A stretch of DNA of 40,133 bases from DATGFK01 sp040007395 (lineage in GTDB: Bacteria; Chloroflexota; Anaerolineae; Aggregatilineales; UBA2796): positions 1 to 40,133 of the forward strand of contig JBDTVG010000283.1 in the NCBI GenBank assembly GCA_040007395.1. Reading direction: 5' to 3'. Below, in pieces: positions 32,503-40,133 of this stretch. The notes below the pieces were generated by a model. That model made no database searches. It was not told the DNA's origin and saw only the letters and a list, made by a program, of their open reading frames with translations. The first letter of the stretch is position 1, and every line of letters starts with the position of its first letter. Position numbers and translations under genes: made by a program.

Positions 32503-34680
32503 ATGCCTGCGCCAATCTATCTTCTGTTCGTCTTCCATAACCATCAACCGGTGGGGCAGTTCGATTATGTCAATGAACACAGTACTAATGTCAGTTATTT
32601 GCCGCTCATTGAACTGCTGGAACGCCATCCGCGTATCAAGATCGGAATGCACTACAGCGGGCCGCTGCTAGAATGGCTCAAGCAGTATCACGCTGAGGTT
32701 ATTGCGCGGCTGCATGTGTTGGTGGCACGGAAACAGGTTGAGATGCTGTCTGGGGGATTTTACGAACCGATTCTGGCGGCGCTCCCTGATGAAGATAAAT
32801 TCGGACAGATCGAGAAGATGACCGAGGAACTCAAGGACACGTTTAGCACAAACGCCACCGGACTATGGCTGGCGGAACGCATCTGGGAACCGCACTTGGC
32901 AGGGCCGATTGCCCAAGCCGGGATGCGCTATGTCATTCTGGACGACACCCATTTTGAGAGTATCGGGCTGGACAAAGATAACGACTTGTTCGGTTACTTT
33001 ATCACCGAGGAACAAGGACATCCGCTAGCAGTCTTCCCCTCGCTCACCTATTTACGCTATGCCGTCCCGTGGCAACCTGTCGAGGCGCTGATCGACTGGT
33101 TGCACACGCAGGCCGACCAACCCTTGCCAACCTTCCAGCCGAAAGTGGCGCTGATGGGCGATGACGGCGAGAAGTTCGGCACATGGCCCGGCACCTATGA
33201 ACACTGCTGGGGCGATGGCAAATATATGGAGTCACTGTTTAGCGCCATCGAGAAAAATAGCGAGTGGCTCAAGACGGCGACCCCCGGCGAGTTTATGGCA
33301 GAGGTTCCGGCCTTGGGGCGGGTTTATCTGCCCTCGACGAGCTATGAAGAAATGGGCGAGTGGAGTTTGCCGCCAGAACGCTCGCACCAGTTAGTCGAAC
33401 TGTCGCGCACGCTTGCCGCCGAACATCGCACCGATATCACCCGCTTCTTACGGGGCGGGTTGTGGCGCAACTTCATGGTCAAATACGACGAAATCAACCA
33501 CATGCACAAGCGAATGCTGATGGTTAGTGAGAAGGTTCACGCCATGCGCCGAGGGCGCAAACGCGAACAAGCGCTTGACCTGCTGTGGGCTTCGCAGAGC
33601 AACGACCCGTACTGGCACGGTGTCTTTGGCGGGATCTATCTATTCAACGTTCGTGTGGCAAACTACACCTATTTGATCGCGGCGGAAAATGTCGCGGACG
33701 GCGACGATGCGCCGCTAGCACTGACCCGTGTAGACTTTGATCGGGACAGTCACGAAGATATTATCGTCAGTGGGCCACTGCTCACTGCCATTTGGACTCC
33801 ATCGCTAGGCGGGGCGCTGTTCGAATTGGATTTTCGACCTGCCCAGTACAACCTGTACAACGTCATGACCCGCCGCAAAGAGGGATATCATACGGATCTG
33901 GTGACGGCTGCCGCCGAGAATGCTGTCATAACTCCCATGTCCAATGACTCGGCTGAATTTGAAACCCCAGCATCGGGAACGATTCGGGCAAAAGAACCCG
34001 GTTTGGAACAGTGCCTGATTTATGATTGGCATCGTCGCGTATCGTTCCTTGATCATTTCGTCGCGCCATCCACCACGCTCGATGAGTTTTATCGCGCACT
34101 GTACGCTGAACAGGGCGATTTTGTTAACCAGCCCTATCAGGTAGTTGAGGCCACATGCAGCGATGACAAAGCCATCGTCTACCAACGCCGTGCGGGGCAT
34201 GTCTGGATCGGTGAGGTGCTGCAACCTGTCACTGTTGCCAAAGTATTCACGGTGAATGATGACGAACCCGCCGTGCATGTAACCTATACATTATCGCATG
34301 ACAGCGCTGTTACACTCGATCTGCGCTTTGGCGTGGAAACGGTCATCGGCTTCGATGGCGGTCAGGATCTCAATCACTGTGCATTGCGGATTAACGGCAG
34401 TCTATTTCGCGAATCGTTGGCAGAGGTACGTGAGATCGAGGCGGTTAGCACTTACGCCGCCGATTCGAGTCTACGCAATCTCACCCTCTGGACGGAGTTA
34501 AGTCGAGCCGCGTTTTTGTGGCAGTTCCCGCTCGAAACGATCACGCTTTCGGAGGCAGGCTTCGAGCGCGGTTATCAGGGAACGGTCTTTCTCCAATTGT
34601 GGAGTGTACGGTTAGCTCCCGGCGAAACGTGGCAAGTCACGATCACCCAATCGATTCAGCAAGCCGCGACCCGTCCCTGA
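32503..34680 (+). CDS. GH57 4-alpha-glucanotransferase / alpha-amylase
   Basis: 725 residues. GH57 motifs are clear: HNHQPVG at 12-18, GGFYEPIL near 84-91, LAERIWEPHL with the nucleophile Glu125 (Glu123 in the Thermococcus litoralis enzyme), and GDDGEKFGTWPG with the general acid Asp220/221, followed by the DUF1925 and DUF1926 C-terminal regions. It transfers or hydrolyses alpha-1,4-glucans; the length and C-terminal domains fit 4-alpha-glucanotransferase rather than a debranching enzyme. No signal peptide, so intracellular (glycogen or maltodextrin turnover). ATG at 32503 is chosen over a GTG at 32470 because of the ribosome site. Mug follows 15 bp later. Confidence 0.94.
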   Translation: MPAPIYLLFVFHNHQPVGQFDYVNEHSTNVSYLPLIELLERHPRIKIGMHYSGPLLEWLKQYHAEVIARLHVLVARKQVEMLSGGFYEPILAALPDEDKFGQIEKMTEELKDTFSTNATGLWLAERIWEPHLAGPIAQAGMRYVILDDTHFESIGLDKDNDLFGYFITEEQGHPLAVFPSLTYLRYAVPWQPVEALIDWLHTQADQPLPTFQPKVALMGDDGEKFGTWPGTYEHCWGDGKYMESLFSAIEKNSEWLKTATPGEFMAEVPALGRVYLPSTSYEEMGEWSLPPERSHQLVELSRTLAAEHRTDITRFLRGGLWRNFMVKYDEINHMHKRMLMVSEKVHAMRRGRKREQALDLLWASQSNDPYWHGVFGGIYLFNVRVANYTYLIAAENVADGDDAPLALTRVDFDRDSHEDIIVSGPLLTAIWTPSLGGALFELDFRPAQYNLYNVMTRRKEGYHTDLVTAAAENAVITPMSNDSAEFETPASGTIRAKEPGLEQCLIYDWHRRVSFLDHFVAPSTTLDEFYRALYAEQGDFVNQPYQVVEATCSDDKAIVYQRRAGHVWIGEVLQPVTVAKVFTVNDDEPAVHVTYTLSHDSAVTLDLRFGVETVIGFDGGQDLNHCALRINGSLFRESLAEVREIEAVSTYAADSSLRNLTLWTELSRAAFLWQFPLETITLSEAGFERGYQGTVFLQLWSVRLAPGETWQVTITQSIQQAATRP

Positions 34681-34695
34681 TAGGAAACGCTGCTT

Positions 34696-35271
34696 ATGTC
34701 CACCTTTAAGAAACCGACTCAAGCTGATCTATTGGCTTCGGCTGGCAAAACGCTGTCCGATGTGATTGCGCCCAAGCTGCGTGTATTGTTCTGTGGGATC
34801 AATCCCGGCCTCTATTCGGGTTACACAGGCCATCACTTTGCCCGTCCCGGCAATCGCTTCTGGCCTACCCTGTTTGCATCCGGCTTCACGGATCGACTTT
34901 TGCGGCCTGATGAGGAGCAAGAAATGCTGGCGCGTGGTCTGGGCATCACGAATATGGTGGCGCGGGCAACCGCTACCGCCGCCGAATTGACCACCGATGA
35001 ATTGATTGCCGGAAAGCAGCAGCTAGTCATCAGAGTACAGGAGTATCAGCCGCGTGTCGTGGCGATCCTCGGTATCAGTGCGTACCGGGCAGGCTTTAGG
35101 CTTCCGCGTGCCGTGATGGGTCGCCAACCCGAACCGCTTGGCTCCGCGATCCTGTGGGTGCTGCCTAATCCCAGCGGACTCAACGCGCACTATACCCCCG
35201 CTGATCTTGCGCGTGTTTTTCGCGACTTCCGTCTTGAATCGGCAGCAGACTCCGATATAGACAATGCCTAA
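34696..35271 (+). CDS. mug: G/U mismatch-specific uracil-DNA glycosylase (Mug/TDG)
   Basis: 191 residues. Motif 1 GINPG (34-38) and motif 2 NPSGLNA (about 157) are the signatures of family 2 uracil-DNA glycosylases; RPGNRFW after the first motif is also conserved. It removes uracil or ethenocytosine opposite guanine as the first step of base excision repair. Length is slightly above the E. coli protein (168). It lies 15 bp after the GH57 gene on the same strand and is probably co-transcribed. Confidence 0.95.
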   Translation: MSTFKKPTQADLLASAGKTLSDVIAPKLRVLFCGINPGLYSGYTGHHFARPGNRFWPTLFASGFTDRLLRPDEEQEMLARGLGITNMVARATATAAELTTDELIAGKQQLVIRVQEYQPRVVAILGISAYRAGFRLPRAVMGRQPEPLGSAILWVLPNPSGLNAHYTPADLARVFRDFRLESAADSDIDNA

Positions 35272-35296
35272 CAACACGTAATAAATATCCTATAGA

Positions 35297-35370
35297 CACA
35301 ATTATAAGAATTGTGATACAGTATTGTGATACATTTATATGCCTCTGCGCTGTTACTAGCAGCCAGAGGC
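35297..35370 (+). promoter_or_regulatory. Leader region of the Bro-N gene: palindrome, direct repeats, hairpin
   Basis: CACAATT-ATAAG-AATTGTG (35297-35315) is a 7-bp-arm palindrome; ATTGTGATACA is repeated at 35310-35320 and 35323-35333, exactly 13 bp apart. TTGTGA with TTTATA or TTATAT 17-18 bp downstream may be the promoter. A hairpin follows at 35341-35370 (GCCTCTG-C-GCTG ... CAGC-CAGAGGC, 11 pairs), 16 bp before the GGAGG ribosome site. Confidence 0.6.
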
Positions 35371-35396
35371 GTGATGCACCTAAACTGGAGGCGCAT

Positions 35397-36089
35397 ATGT
35401 CTGACTCTACCACAAATTCAGTCTCGTTCCCCTTATCCGATAACCCAACTGATTTCAACCAACGCATTCGTCGCGCTTATGTTGATGGCGTAATGTACTT
35501 TTCGCTCATCGACATTATGACAGAGTTTAGCGATACTGAGGCAGACGCTAAATATTACTGGCGTGATACGAAAAAACGTCTTGAGGTAGATGGGTTTGAA
35601 CTGGGAGAAAAGATCTCCCAGTTGAAATTACCAGCCCGTGATGGCAAAATGCGCTTGACTGATGTCGCAAATGCTGAAACTTGCTTGAGAATTCTACAAT
35701 CCGTTCCCAGCCCAAAAGTAGAACCTATTCGGGTTTGGATGGCACGAACCGCTAACGAACATATTGTGCAGCGCGCAACGAGAACACCATTGCCTTTAGG
35801 GTTAGATCTACCGCCTTCTATCGCTGGGTTGGTAGGTCAAACCGAAGGGCTAACTGCTGTGATTATTGTTCGCATCAAAACGCTGCTTGACCGAGAACTT
35901 GCACGGCGTGGCTTGAGTAATGAAGAAATTGACGCTATTACCCGAAGCGTTTTTGACGAAATTAGCAGCATCTATATCACTGAAATGGTGAGACTTGGTT
36001 TAACTGAACAACAAATCGAGGCCCGGTCTACCCGATACGTTAAAGCGTTGATTCAGAAGTTACAACTACCACCCGCAATAGGTTCTTAA
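35397..36089 (+). CDS. Bro-N domain (antirepressor-like) protein
   Basis: About 230 residues. The N-terminal about 18-120 has the Bro-N pattern: IRRAYVDGVMYFSLIDIM, YYWRDTKKRL, QLKLPARDGKMRLTDVANAE, then RILQSVPSPKVEPIRVWMAR. This is the DNA-binding fold of phage antirepressors and of chromosome-encoded relatives such as DinD. The C-terminal half is helical with an Arg-rich end. No phage gene is close by, so it is a solitary chromosomal copy. ATG at 35397 is preceded by GGAGG; the longer frame from 35313 runs through the hairpin leader. Function in the host is not known. Confidence 0.85.
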   Translation: MSDSTTNSVSFPLSDNPTDFNQRIRRAYVDGVMYFSLIDIMTEFSDTEADAKYYWRDTKKRLEVDGFELGEKISQLKLPARDGKMRLTDVANAETCLRILQSVPSPKVEPIRVWMARTANEHIVQRATRTPLPLGLDLPPSIAGLVGQTEGLTAVIIVRIKTLLDRELARRGLSNEEIDAITRSVFDEISSIYITEMVRLGLTEQQIEARSTRYVKALIQKLQLPPAIGS

Positions 36090-36125
36090 CATTGCTGGTT
36101 AACGAAAAACTGCGATCTCAATATG

Positions 36126-36167
36126 TATAGAGAGGGGCTTAAAGCGATACTGATTCCCCTCTCTATA
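36126..36167. terminator. Hairpin between convergent genes
   Basis: Perfect 12-bp stem TATAGAGAGGGG / CCCCTCTCTATA with an 18-nt loop, between the Bro-N gene and the glycosyltransferase gene. No T-run on either side, so use as a terminator is tentative. Confidence 0.55.
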
Positions 36168-36225
36168 GCATACAAATAAGCTACTATTGCAAAAGCTCAG
36201 AAACATAACAATGAGAAAATTGCGG

Positions 36226-38196
36226 CTACTGAGTTTTATGATCCTCACCGCTCTGGAGAATCGTTACCTCACCGACTTTGAGGATAATCTGAGGCCAGTG
36301 TCCGGCGGCATCGTACAGCAAATACCGGATGGCGACTTTACCGACAGGCACATCAGAGCCAACCCGCAGTTCATAGCGCCCCAGAGTCGGTACGCCCGCC
36401 TGCCAGCGATCATCTACATATTTCCAGCTTGACGGCGGTTGATCGACCTGAGCGTAAGTCCAGCCCCCGTCCAAGGTCGTGATCCGCGCACTGACACGCA
36501 AATCGGGTTGCAACTTTTCGCCACGAGTCCACCACGCTTGCACAGTGATCACGTCTCCAGCGTGCGCCACCTCCGGCGCGATCACCCGAACGCTTTGTAA
36601 AGTTGGCCCTCCCACAACAGGCGTGATGTTCATTAGCTGTCCAGCGGCGGGCGGCTCAACGCTTATCGGCGCGATGTCCTCATAGCGATCCACGCGCACG
36701 TCGCCAAACATTTTGCCGATAACGGTATGCTTGCCCAGATTATCCAATACGCCATAGGTGAGTGACTGCGGGTCCATCACATCGCCTTGCCACGCCACGA
36801 CCCAGATACTCGGCGGGTGGCGAGCGATCAGGGGTTGCACGGCGGCTTGCGCGATGGGGTAGGTGAGCGATTGCTCAACGTTGGTCATCTCAGCAATGGG
36901 CAAACTGACCGTTGCACGCTCAGTGTTACACGGTGCGCGTCGCCCGTAATAACTATTCACCACGAACAGTGTGCCATCGCGCAAGGCAATCACATCCTGC
37001 GGATCGCCTTGTGAACACAGATAAGCATACGCTGCTCTGAAGTCGCTGTCGGGGGGGTGTCCGAGTTCGCCCGTGAGCCAAGGCATCGCTACCAGCGCTA
37101 TCAGGGCAATTGCGCCAAGTATGCGCTGCCAGCGCATCAGCCCGATAATGCACACGCCGACCAACAAGTCGAAGCCGATCCACGCAGGCCAGACATAGCG
37201 TCCGGCTAGCTTAGGCTTGAAGTACACCAACACCGCCGTAATCGCCACAGGCCACAGCGCAATCATCGCGCCGACAAGTGCCGCAGGCCAACGACGCTTA
37301 CGCAGCGCCACTAGCGCACCGAGGGTGATTAGCACGCCGTAGCCGACGACTAACGGCAAAGCGGCGGCGGGTACATCTTCGCGGCCTAGCAGCTTGAAGC
37401 CCAACATCACCGCGATGGAACGATCCGGCAAAATCGGACTGCCTACGTAGTAACTGCGGTCAGCGGCACTGCGTGTCAGGAGCACTGGCAGCCACGGCGC
37501 AAAGCCGATCCCGATCAGGAGCATGGCAGCGCTAAAGGTTATCAGCAGCACCCGCGAACGCCGAACGATCACTAGCACACCAAAGATCGCGATATGGGCG
37601 GCGAGTCCAGCGATAGCCGTGTAATGTGTGTATAACGTCGCGATCATCAACAGCGCGTAGCCGACGATCAACAGTGTTTGTCCACGACGACTGCGCTGCC
37701 CGTTAGGGTCGATCAGCACACAGAGAATGGCCGTTGCCCACGCATAGAGTGCTAGCGCCAACGCATAGGCGCGGACTTCGTAGCCGAGCCACAACGTCCC
37801 CGGCAAACTGCCCAGCAGCAGCGCCGCCACCAAGCTCAGAACGTGAGGTCGCAACCCGCTGATTTTGGCGAGACGTTGCCCAGCCGCGATCATCCCCGCC
37901 GCCGCCAGAAGTACACAGAAAGCCGAAAGCAGTCGCAGCGTGAATTCACTATCGCCCGCTGCGTAAGTCCATAAGCGCAGTACGACGTAATGAAACGGAA
38001 CCTGTATATCGACCTGTGTACACCACCGCAGCAAGCTTTGCCAAGAATCGGTGGCGACCCAAGTCGTCAGCGCTTCGTCGTACCACAAGCTGCCATGAGG
38101 CCAATGGATCGCTAACCAGACCGTAAGGCCTAGCAGCAGCGCGACACACCACCACAGCCATCGATCCCGTATCGGATTGTGAGAAGTCTTGATCAT
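36226..38196 (-). CDS. GT39/ArnT-like membrane glycosyltransferase
   Basis: 656 residues. An N-terminal helix is followed by LWYDEALTTWVATD with the acidic pair Asp40-Glu41 that marks GT-C transferases acting on dolichyl or undecaprenyl phosphate sugars. About ten more membrane helices follow to residue about 380, then a large extracytoplasmic C-terminal domain (about 385-656, including LRDGTLFVVNSYYGRR and a beta-rich end). It should move a sugar from a lipid donor to an acceptor outside the membrane; acceptor and sugar are unknown. A degenerate dispersed repeat copy lies just upstream of its start. Confidence 0.85.
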   Translation of the reverse strand: MIKTSHNPIRDRWLWWCVALLLGLTVWLAIHWPHGSLWYDEALTTWVATDSWQSLLRWCTQVDIQVPFHYVVLRLWTYAAGDSEFTLRLLSAFCVLLAAAGMIAAGQRLAKISGLRPHVLSLVAALLLGSLPGTLWLGYEVRAYALALALYAWATAILCVLIDPNGQRSRRGQTLLIVGYALLMIATLYTHYTAIAGLAAHIAIFGVLVIVRRSRVLLITFSAAMLLIGIGFAPWLPVLLTRSAADRSYYVGSPILPDRSIAVMLGFKLLGREDVPAAALPLVVGYGVLITLGALVALRKRRWPAALVGAMIALWPVAITAVLVYFKPKLAGRYVWPAWIGFDLLVGVCIIGLMRWQRILGAIALIALVAMPWLTGELGHPPDSDFRAAYAYLCSQGDPQDVIALRDGTLFVVNSYYGRRAPCNTERATVSLPIAEMTNVEQSLTYPIAQAAVQPLIARHPPSIWVVAWQGDVMDPQSLTYGVLDNLGKHTVIGKMFGDVRVDRYEDIAPISVEPPAAGQLMNITPVVGGPTLQSVRVIAPEVAHAGDVITVQAWWTRGEKLQPDLRVSARITTLDGGWTYAQVDQPPSSWKYVDDRWQAGVPTLGRYELRVGSDVPVGKVAIRYLLYDAAGHWPQIILKVGEVTILQSGEDHKTQ

Positions 38197-38251
38197 GCCG
38201 GAAAGTGTACCAGAGGTCGCCGGAAAAACGTCATAGATGGGTGGTTAATTA

Positions 38252-38295
38252 TCCTCACCCCCAGCCCCTCTCTACGCCGGGATGTAGGGTGAGGA
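38252..38295. repeat. Dispersed palindromic repeat, internally deleted copy 8
   Basis: TCCTCACCCCCAGCCCCTCTC at one end joined directly to TGTAGGGTGAGGA at the other; the central hairpins are mostly gone, leaving the two termini. Confidence 0.65.
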
Positions 38296-38308
38296 CATAC
38301 CGGCACAC

Positions 38309-38671
38309 TTAATCGCCGATGAGTTTGTCCATATTGCGAATGCGGTTTGCCATGACTTGCATCACTTCAATCGCAAAGAAAGGGGTTTGCTGTACCAGAA
38401 ACGAGAACTGTTTCTGATCGATCACCGCCAGTTTACAATCGGCTTTGGCGACAGCAGTAGCACTCCGGATATGGTTATCGATCAGGGACATCTCGCCTAA
38501 AATATCGCCCGCCTTGAGGGTTTCCATCGTTTTCTTATTGACGATAATGTCCACTTCACCGTCTAGTACAGCGTACATCACATCGCCGGGCTGACCGACC
38601 TCGAAGATCACCTCACCCGCCGAAAAGGAAACTGTTTTATCGATGCGATTGAAAATATTAATAGAAACCAT
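38309..38671 (-). CDS. Stand-alone cyclic-nucleotide-binding domain protein
   Basis: 120 residues from the ATG at 38671 (AAGGA upstream). A single CNB beta-roll: FEVGQPGDVMYAVLDGEVDI, GEMSLIDNHIRSATA with the phosphate-binding Arg intact, then a C-terminal helix (VMQVMANRIRNM). No helix-turn-helix of CRP/FNR type follows, so it cannot bind DNA by itself and may sense cAMP or c-di-GMP and act through another protein. Its neighbours on the same strand are a YbaK-type deacylase upstream and the glycosyltransferase downstream. Confidence 0.85.
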   Translation of the reverse strand: MVSINIFNRIDKTVSFSAGEVIFEVGQPGDVMYAVLDGEVDIIVNKKTMETLKAGDILGEMSLIDNHIRSATAVAKADCKLAVIDQKQFSFLVQQTPFFAIEVMQVMANRIRNMDKLIGD

Positions 38672-38722
38672 TAGGTTTGATCCTTTCCCTTTCAATATTT
38701 GACTAACTGTGCAAGGAGATTT

Positions 38723-39214
38723 CTACACGTCACTGAGTACGTCAAGAATCTCTGCGTTGGTCACACGCACCAGATCGTCGCTGCGAACGCGCAACAGAGC
38801 GGCAATCCCACCCCCGCCAGCGTAGACCACTTCATTGGTCAGCACTGCCGGGTCGATCAATACGGGCAGCGGTTGGCGATGTCCGAGAGGCGGCACCGTC
38901 CCCGGCGTGTAGCCAGTTAACTTGGTCACGGACTCGCCATCAGCTAGTTTGATCTTCTTACGGTTTACTGCGAAGCGTTCCGCCAATTTACGGGAGTCAA
39001 CACGGCGCACCCAATTGGCGATCACGGCGTAGGGGCGCTCATCCACGAAAAAGATAACCGTCTTAGCAATCTGATCGACAGAGACACCAAGCGCGGCGGC
39101 GGCAGCGGGCACGGTGGGTGTTTCCTCTGCCAGTATGACAATTTCCGCCGCCACGTTGTGTTCGGTCAGATAGGCTTGCAGGTCATCAGGAGTCCAGATC
39201 GTTGAGGGTGACAT
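38723..39214 (-). CDS. YbaK/ProX-type aminoacyl-tRNA deacylase
   Basis: 163 residues. Conserved Lys51 in AKTVIFFVDERP, KLADGESVTKLTGYTPGTVPP, LGHRQPLPVLID (the GxxPGxVPPxGH signature) and GGGG near the C-terminus. These proteins clear mischarged tRNA (for example Cys-tRNA-Pro) in trans. Single domain, not fused to a synthetase. Start is the ATG at 39214 with GAGGGTGA just upstream. Confidence 0.9.
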   Translation of the reverse strand: MSPSTIWTPDDLQAYLTEHNVAAEIVILAEETPTVPAAAAALGVSVDQIAKTVIFFVDERPYAVIANWVRRVDSRKLAERFAVNRKKIKLADGESVTKLTGYTPGTVPPLGHRQPLPVLIDPAVLTNEVVYAGGGGIAALLRVRSDDLVRVTNAEILDVLSDV

Positions 39215-39236
39215 GCTCGTTTTTCGTTACGCCTCG

Positions 39237-39536
39237 TTATTCTTCGAACACTTCAGCGAAGATCAATTCGGCGGTGCGTGAGAAGTGCATCAGGTCTGCG
39301 CCCGCCGCACGGCCTTCGGGAGAAGTCAACGCCTTGTCGAGTTCGGTGTAATCGTCGAAGTAGAGTTCCAGAATACGGTAGTAGGGCGAGTTGCCCGCCG
39401 GGTTGCCGAGTACCATGCAGGCTTGCCGACGGCGTATACCGGGCAACTGCTCCATGAGCGCCAGATTTTGATTGTAGTGCGTCTCAAAGCTGGCTTCGTC
39501 GCTAGGGCGCGGGAACAGAATAATCAGTTTAACCAT
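39237..39536 (-). CDS. EthD-like dimeric alpha+beta barrel protein
   Basis: 99 residues from the ATG at 39536, which fits the usual length of the family (the longer frame from 39611 adds 25 poorly conserved residues). VKLIILFPRPSDEASFETHYNQNLALMEQLPGIRR is the EthD pattern; the end (SRTAELIFAEVFEE) is acidic. EthD-like proteins are small ferredoxin-fold enzymes or helpers of oxidation pathways. No oxygenase is next to it. Start could also be the ATG at 39563. Confidence 0.75.
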   Translation of the reverse strand: MVKLIILFPRPSDEASFETHYNQNLALMEQLPGIRRRQACMVLGNPAGNSPYYRILELYFDDYTELDKALTSPEGRAAGADLMHFSRTAELIFAEVFEE

Positions 39537-39699
39537 GAAATTTGCTAGACCTTGACTCACCATAAACGGCGGCTCGGAAGCCGCCGTCACAAGATAAACT
39601 CTGTCGATCACGATTGCCCCTCATCCGCCTCCCACACAGCGAAGACCACATAGTAGTCGTGGACTAGGGTTTTCAAGGGTAGATTTTTAGTTACCGTAG

Positions 39700-39723
39700 C
39701 GGGTCGGGCCTGCCCGACCCGCC
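39700..39723. repeat. Perfect hairpin (10-bp stem)
   Basis: GCGGGTCGGG, 4-nt loop, CCCGACCCGC in the gap between 39237 and 39743. Similar in style to the GGGCAAGCCC palindrome near 1861, so it may be part of another short repeat family. Confidence 0.75.
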
Positions 39724-39742
39724 AATAGTAGACAAAAGGTAG

Positions 39743-40133
39743 CTAATCGCGCCCGCCGCCGAAGATCATTCCCAGCAGCAGCCCGACGATAAACACAACG
39801 CCAACCGATTGCCAAGGATTTTCCTTGACAACTTCGGTGGCATCCTGACTGATCTGGTCGAAGGTGTGGCTGTCGAGATACAGCGCCGCTTTCTCCATCC
39901 CGCGTGACAGCATTTGCGCCTGCCGAATGGCCTCTTCATTGCCACCTTTGAGCGCTTCACGCCGGATGCCTTCCGCCGCCGACAGCAGCGAATCAGAGGC
40001 TGACTCTTTGACGGTGTAGGCCGTCTCGCGCATGGCACGCCGCGCCTCATTTGCACTTGCTGCTGCATCGGTGCTAACCTGTCCGGCGGTTTCTTTGGCC
40101 TTGCTAACCGTTTGCGACACGGTTTGCTGGGCG
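39743..40133 (-). CDS. ElaB/YqjD/DUF883-like membrane-anchored protein (partial)
   Basis: Alanine-rich helical protein (TAGQVSTDAAASANEARRAM ... SASDSLLSAAEGIRR) with a C-terminal membrane helix preceded by the ENPWQSVGVVFIVGLLLG motif and ending FGGGRD. This is the plan of ElaB/YqjD-type proteins that tether ribosomes or the stress response to the membrane, and of small coiled-coil envelope proteins. The reading frame is open to the window edge (AQQTVS precedes the GTG at 40120), so the N-terminus is probably outside the window. Confidence 0.7.
   Translation of the reverse strand, partial: AQQTVSQTVSKAKETAGQVSTDAAASANEARRAMRETAYTVKESASDSLLSAAEGIRREALKGGNEEAIRQAQMLSRGMEKAALYLDSHTFDQISQDATEVVKENPWQSVGVVFIVGLLLGMIFGGGRD

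Noticed and set aside
35341..35370. tRNA or riboswitch in the Bro-N leader
   Set aside because: Only a single hairpin is present; no cloverleaf and no known riboswitch core.

Overview
The window looks like a stretch of chromosome from a member of the Chloroflexota, probably near Anaerolineae. This is inference from gene content and style: two-component genes of NarL type, a MacB-type exporter with no outer-membrane partner nearby, a very long class A penicillin-binding protein, a LytR-CpsA-Psr protein with a Pro/Thr linker, a GH57 glucanotransferase, and many copies of a C/T-rich palindromic intergenic repeat. No rRNA, tRNA, CRISPR array, transposase or phage structural gene was seen.

Left part (1-7.8 kb): a minus-strand DNA methyltransferase fused to an Mrr-like nuclease domain, a block of 47-bp tandem repeats, a sensor kinase/response regulator pair (translationally coupled, TTG start for the regulator), three small minus-strand genes of unclear role, and a receiver-only response regulator. 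Middle-left (7.8-16 kb): one plus-strand transport locus with two membrane-fusion proteins, one ATPase and two MacB-type permeases, followed by a membrane protein with a C-terminal SH3b domain and a strong terminator.

Middle (16-22.2 kb): an SDR oxidoreductase; a MerR regulator with an aldo/keto reductase under a textbook 19-bp-spacer promoter; a divergent metallo-hydrolase/TetR pair under a sigma70-like promoter carrying two palindromes; a secreted alpha-helical repeat protein; and the remnant of a DesR-type response regulator that has no start codon. The cell-wall block (22.2-28.6 kb) has an LCP protein facing a 1374-residue PBP1A-like protein and a small downstream gene.

Right part (28.6-40.1 kb): a left-handed beta-helix protein next to a protein closely resembling the cyanobacterial acyl-ACP reductase (fatty aldehyde producing), an AT-rich membrane protein, a GH57 4-alpha-glucanotransferase, a Mug-type uracil glycosylase, a solitary Bro-N protein with an elaborate leader, a GT39-like membrane glycosyltransferase, a lone cyclic-nucleotide-binding domain, a YbaK-type deacylase, an EthD-like protein and a DUF883/ElaB-like membrane protein running off the end. 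At least eight copies or fragments of the same dispersed repeat sit between these genes and are the main non-coding structure of the window.
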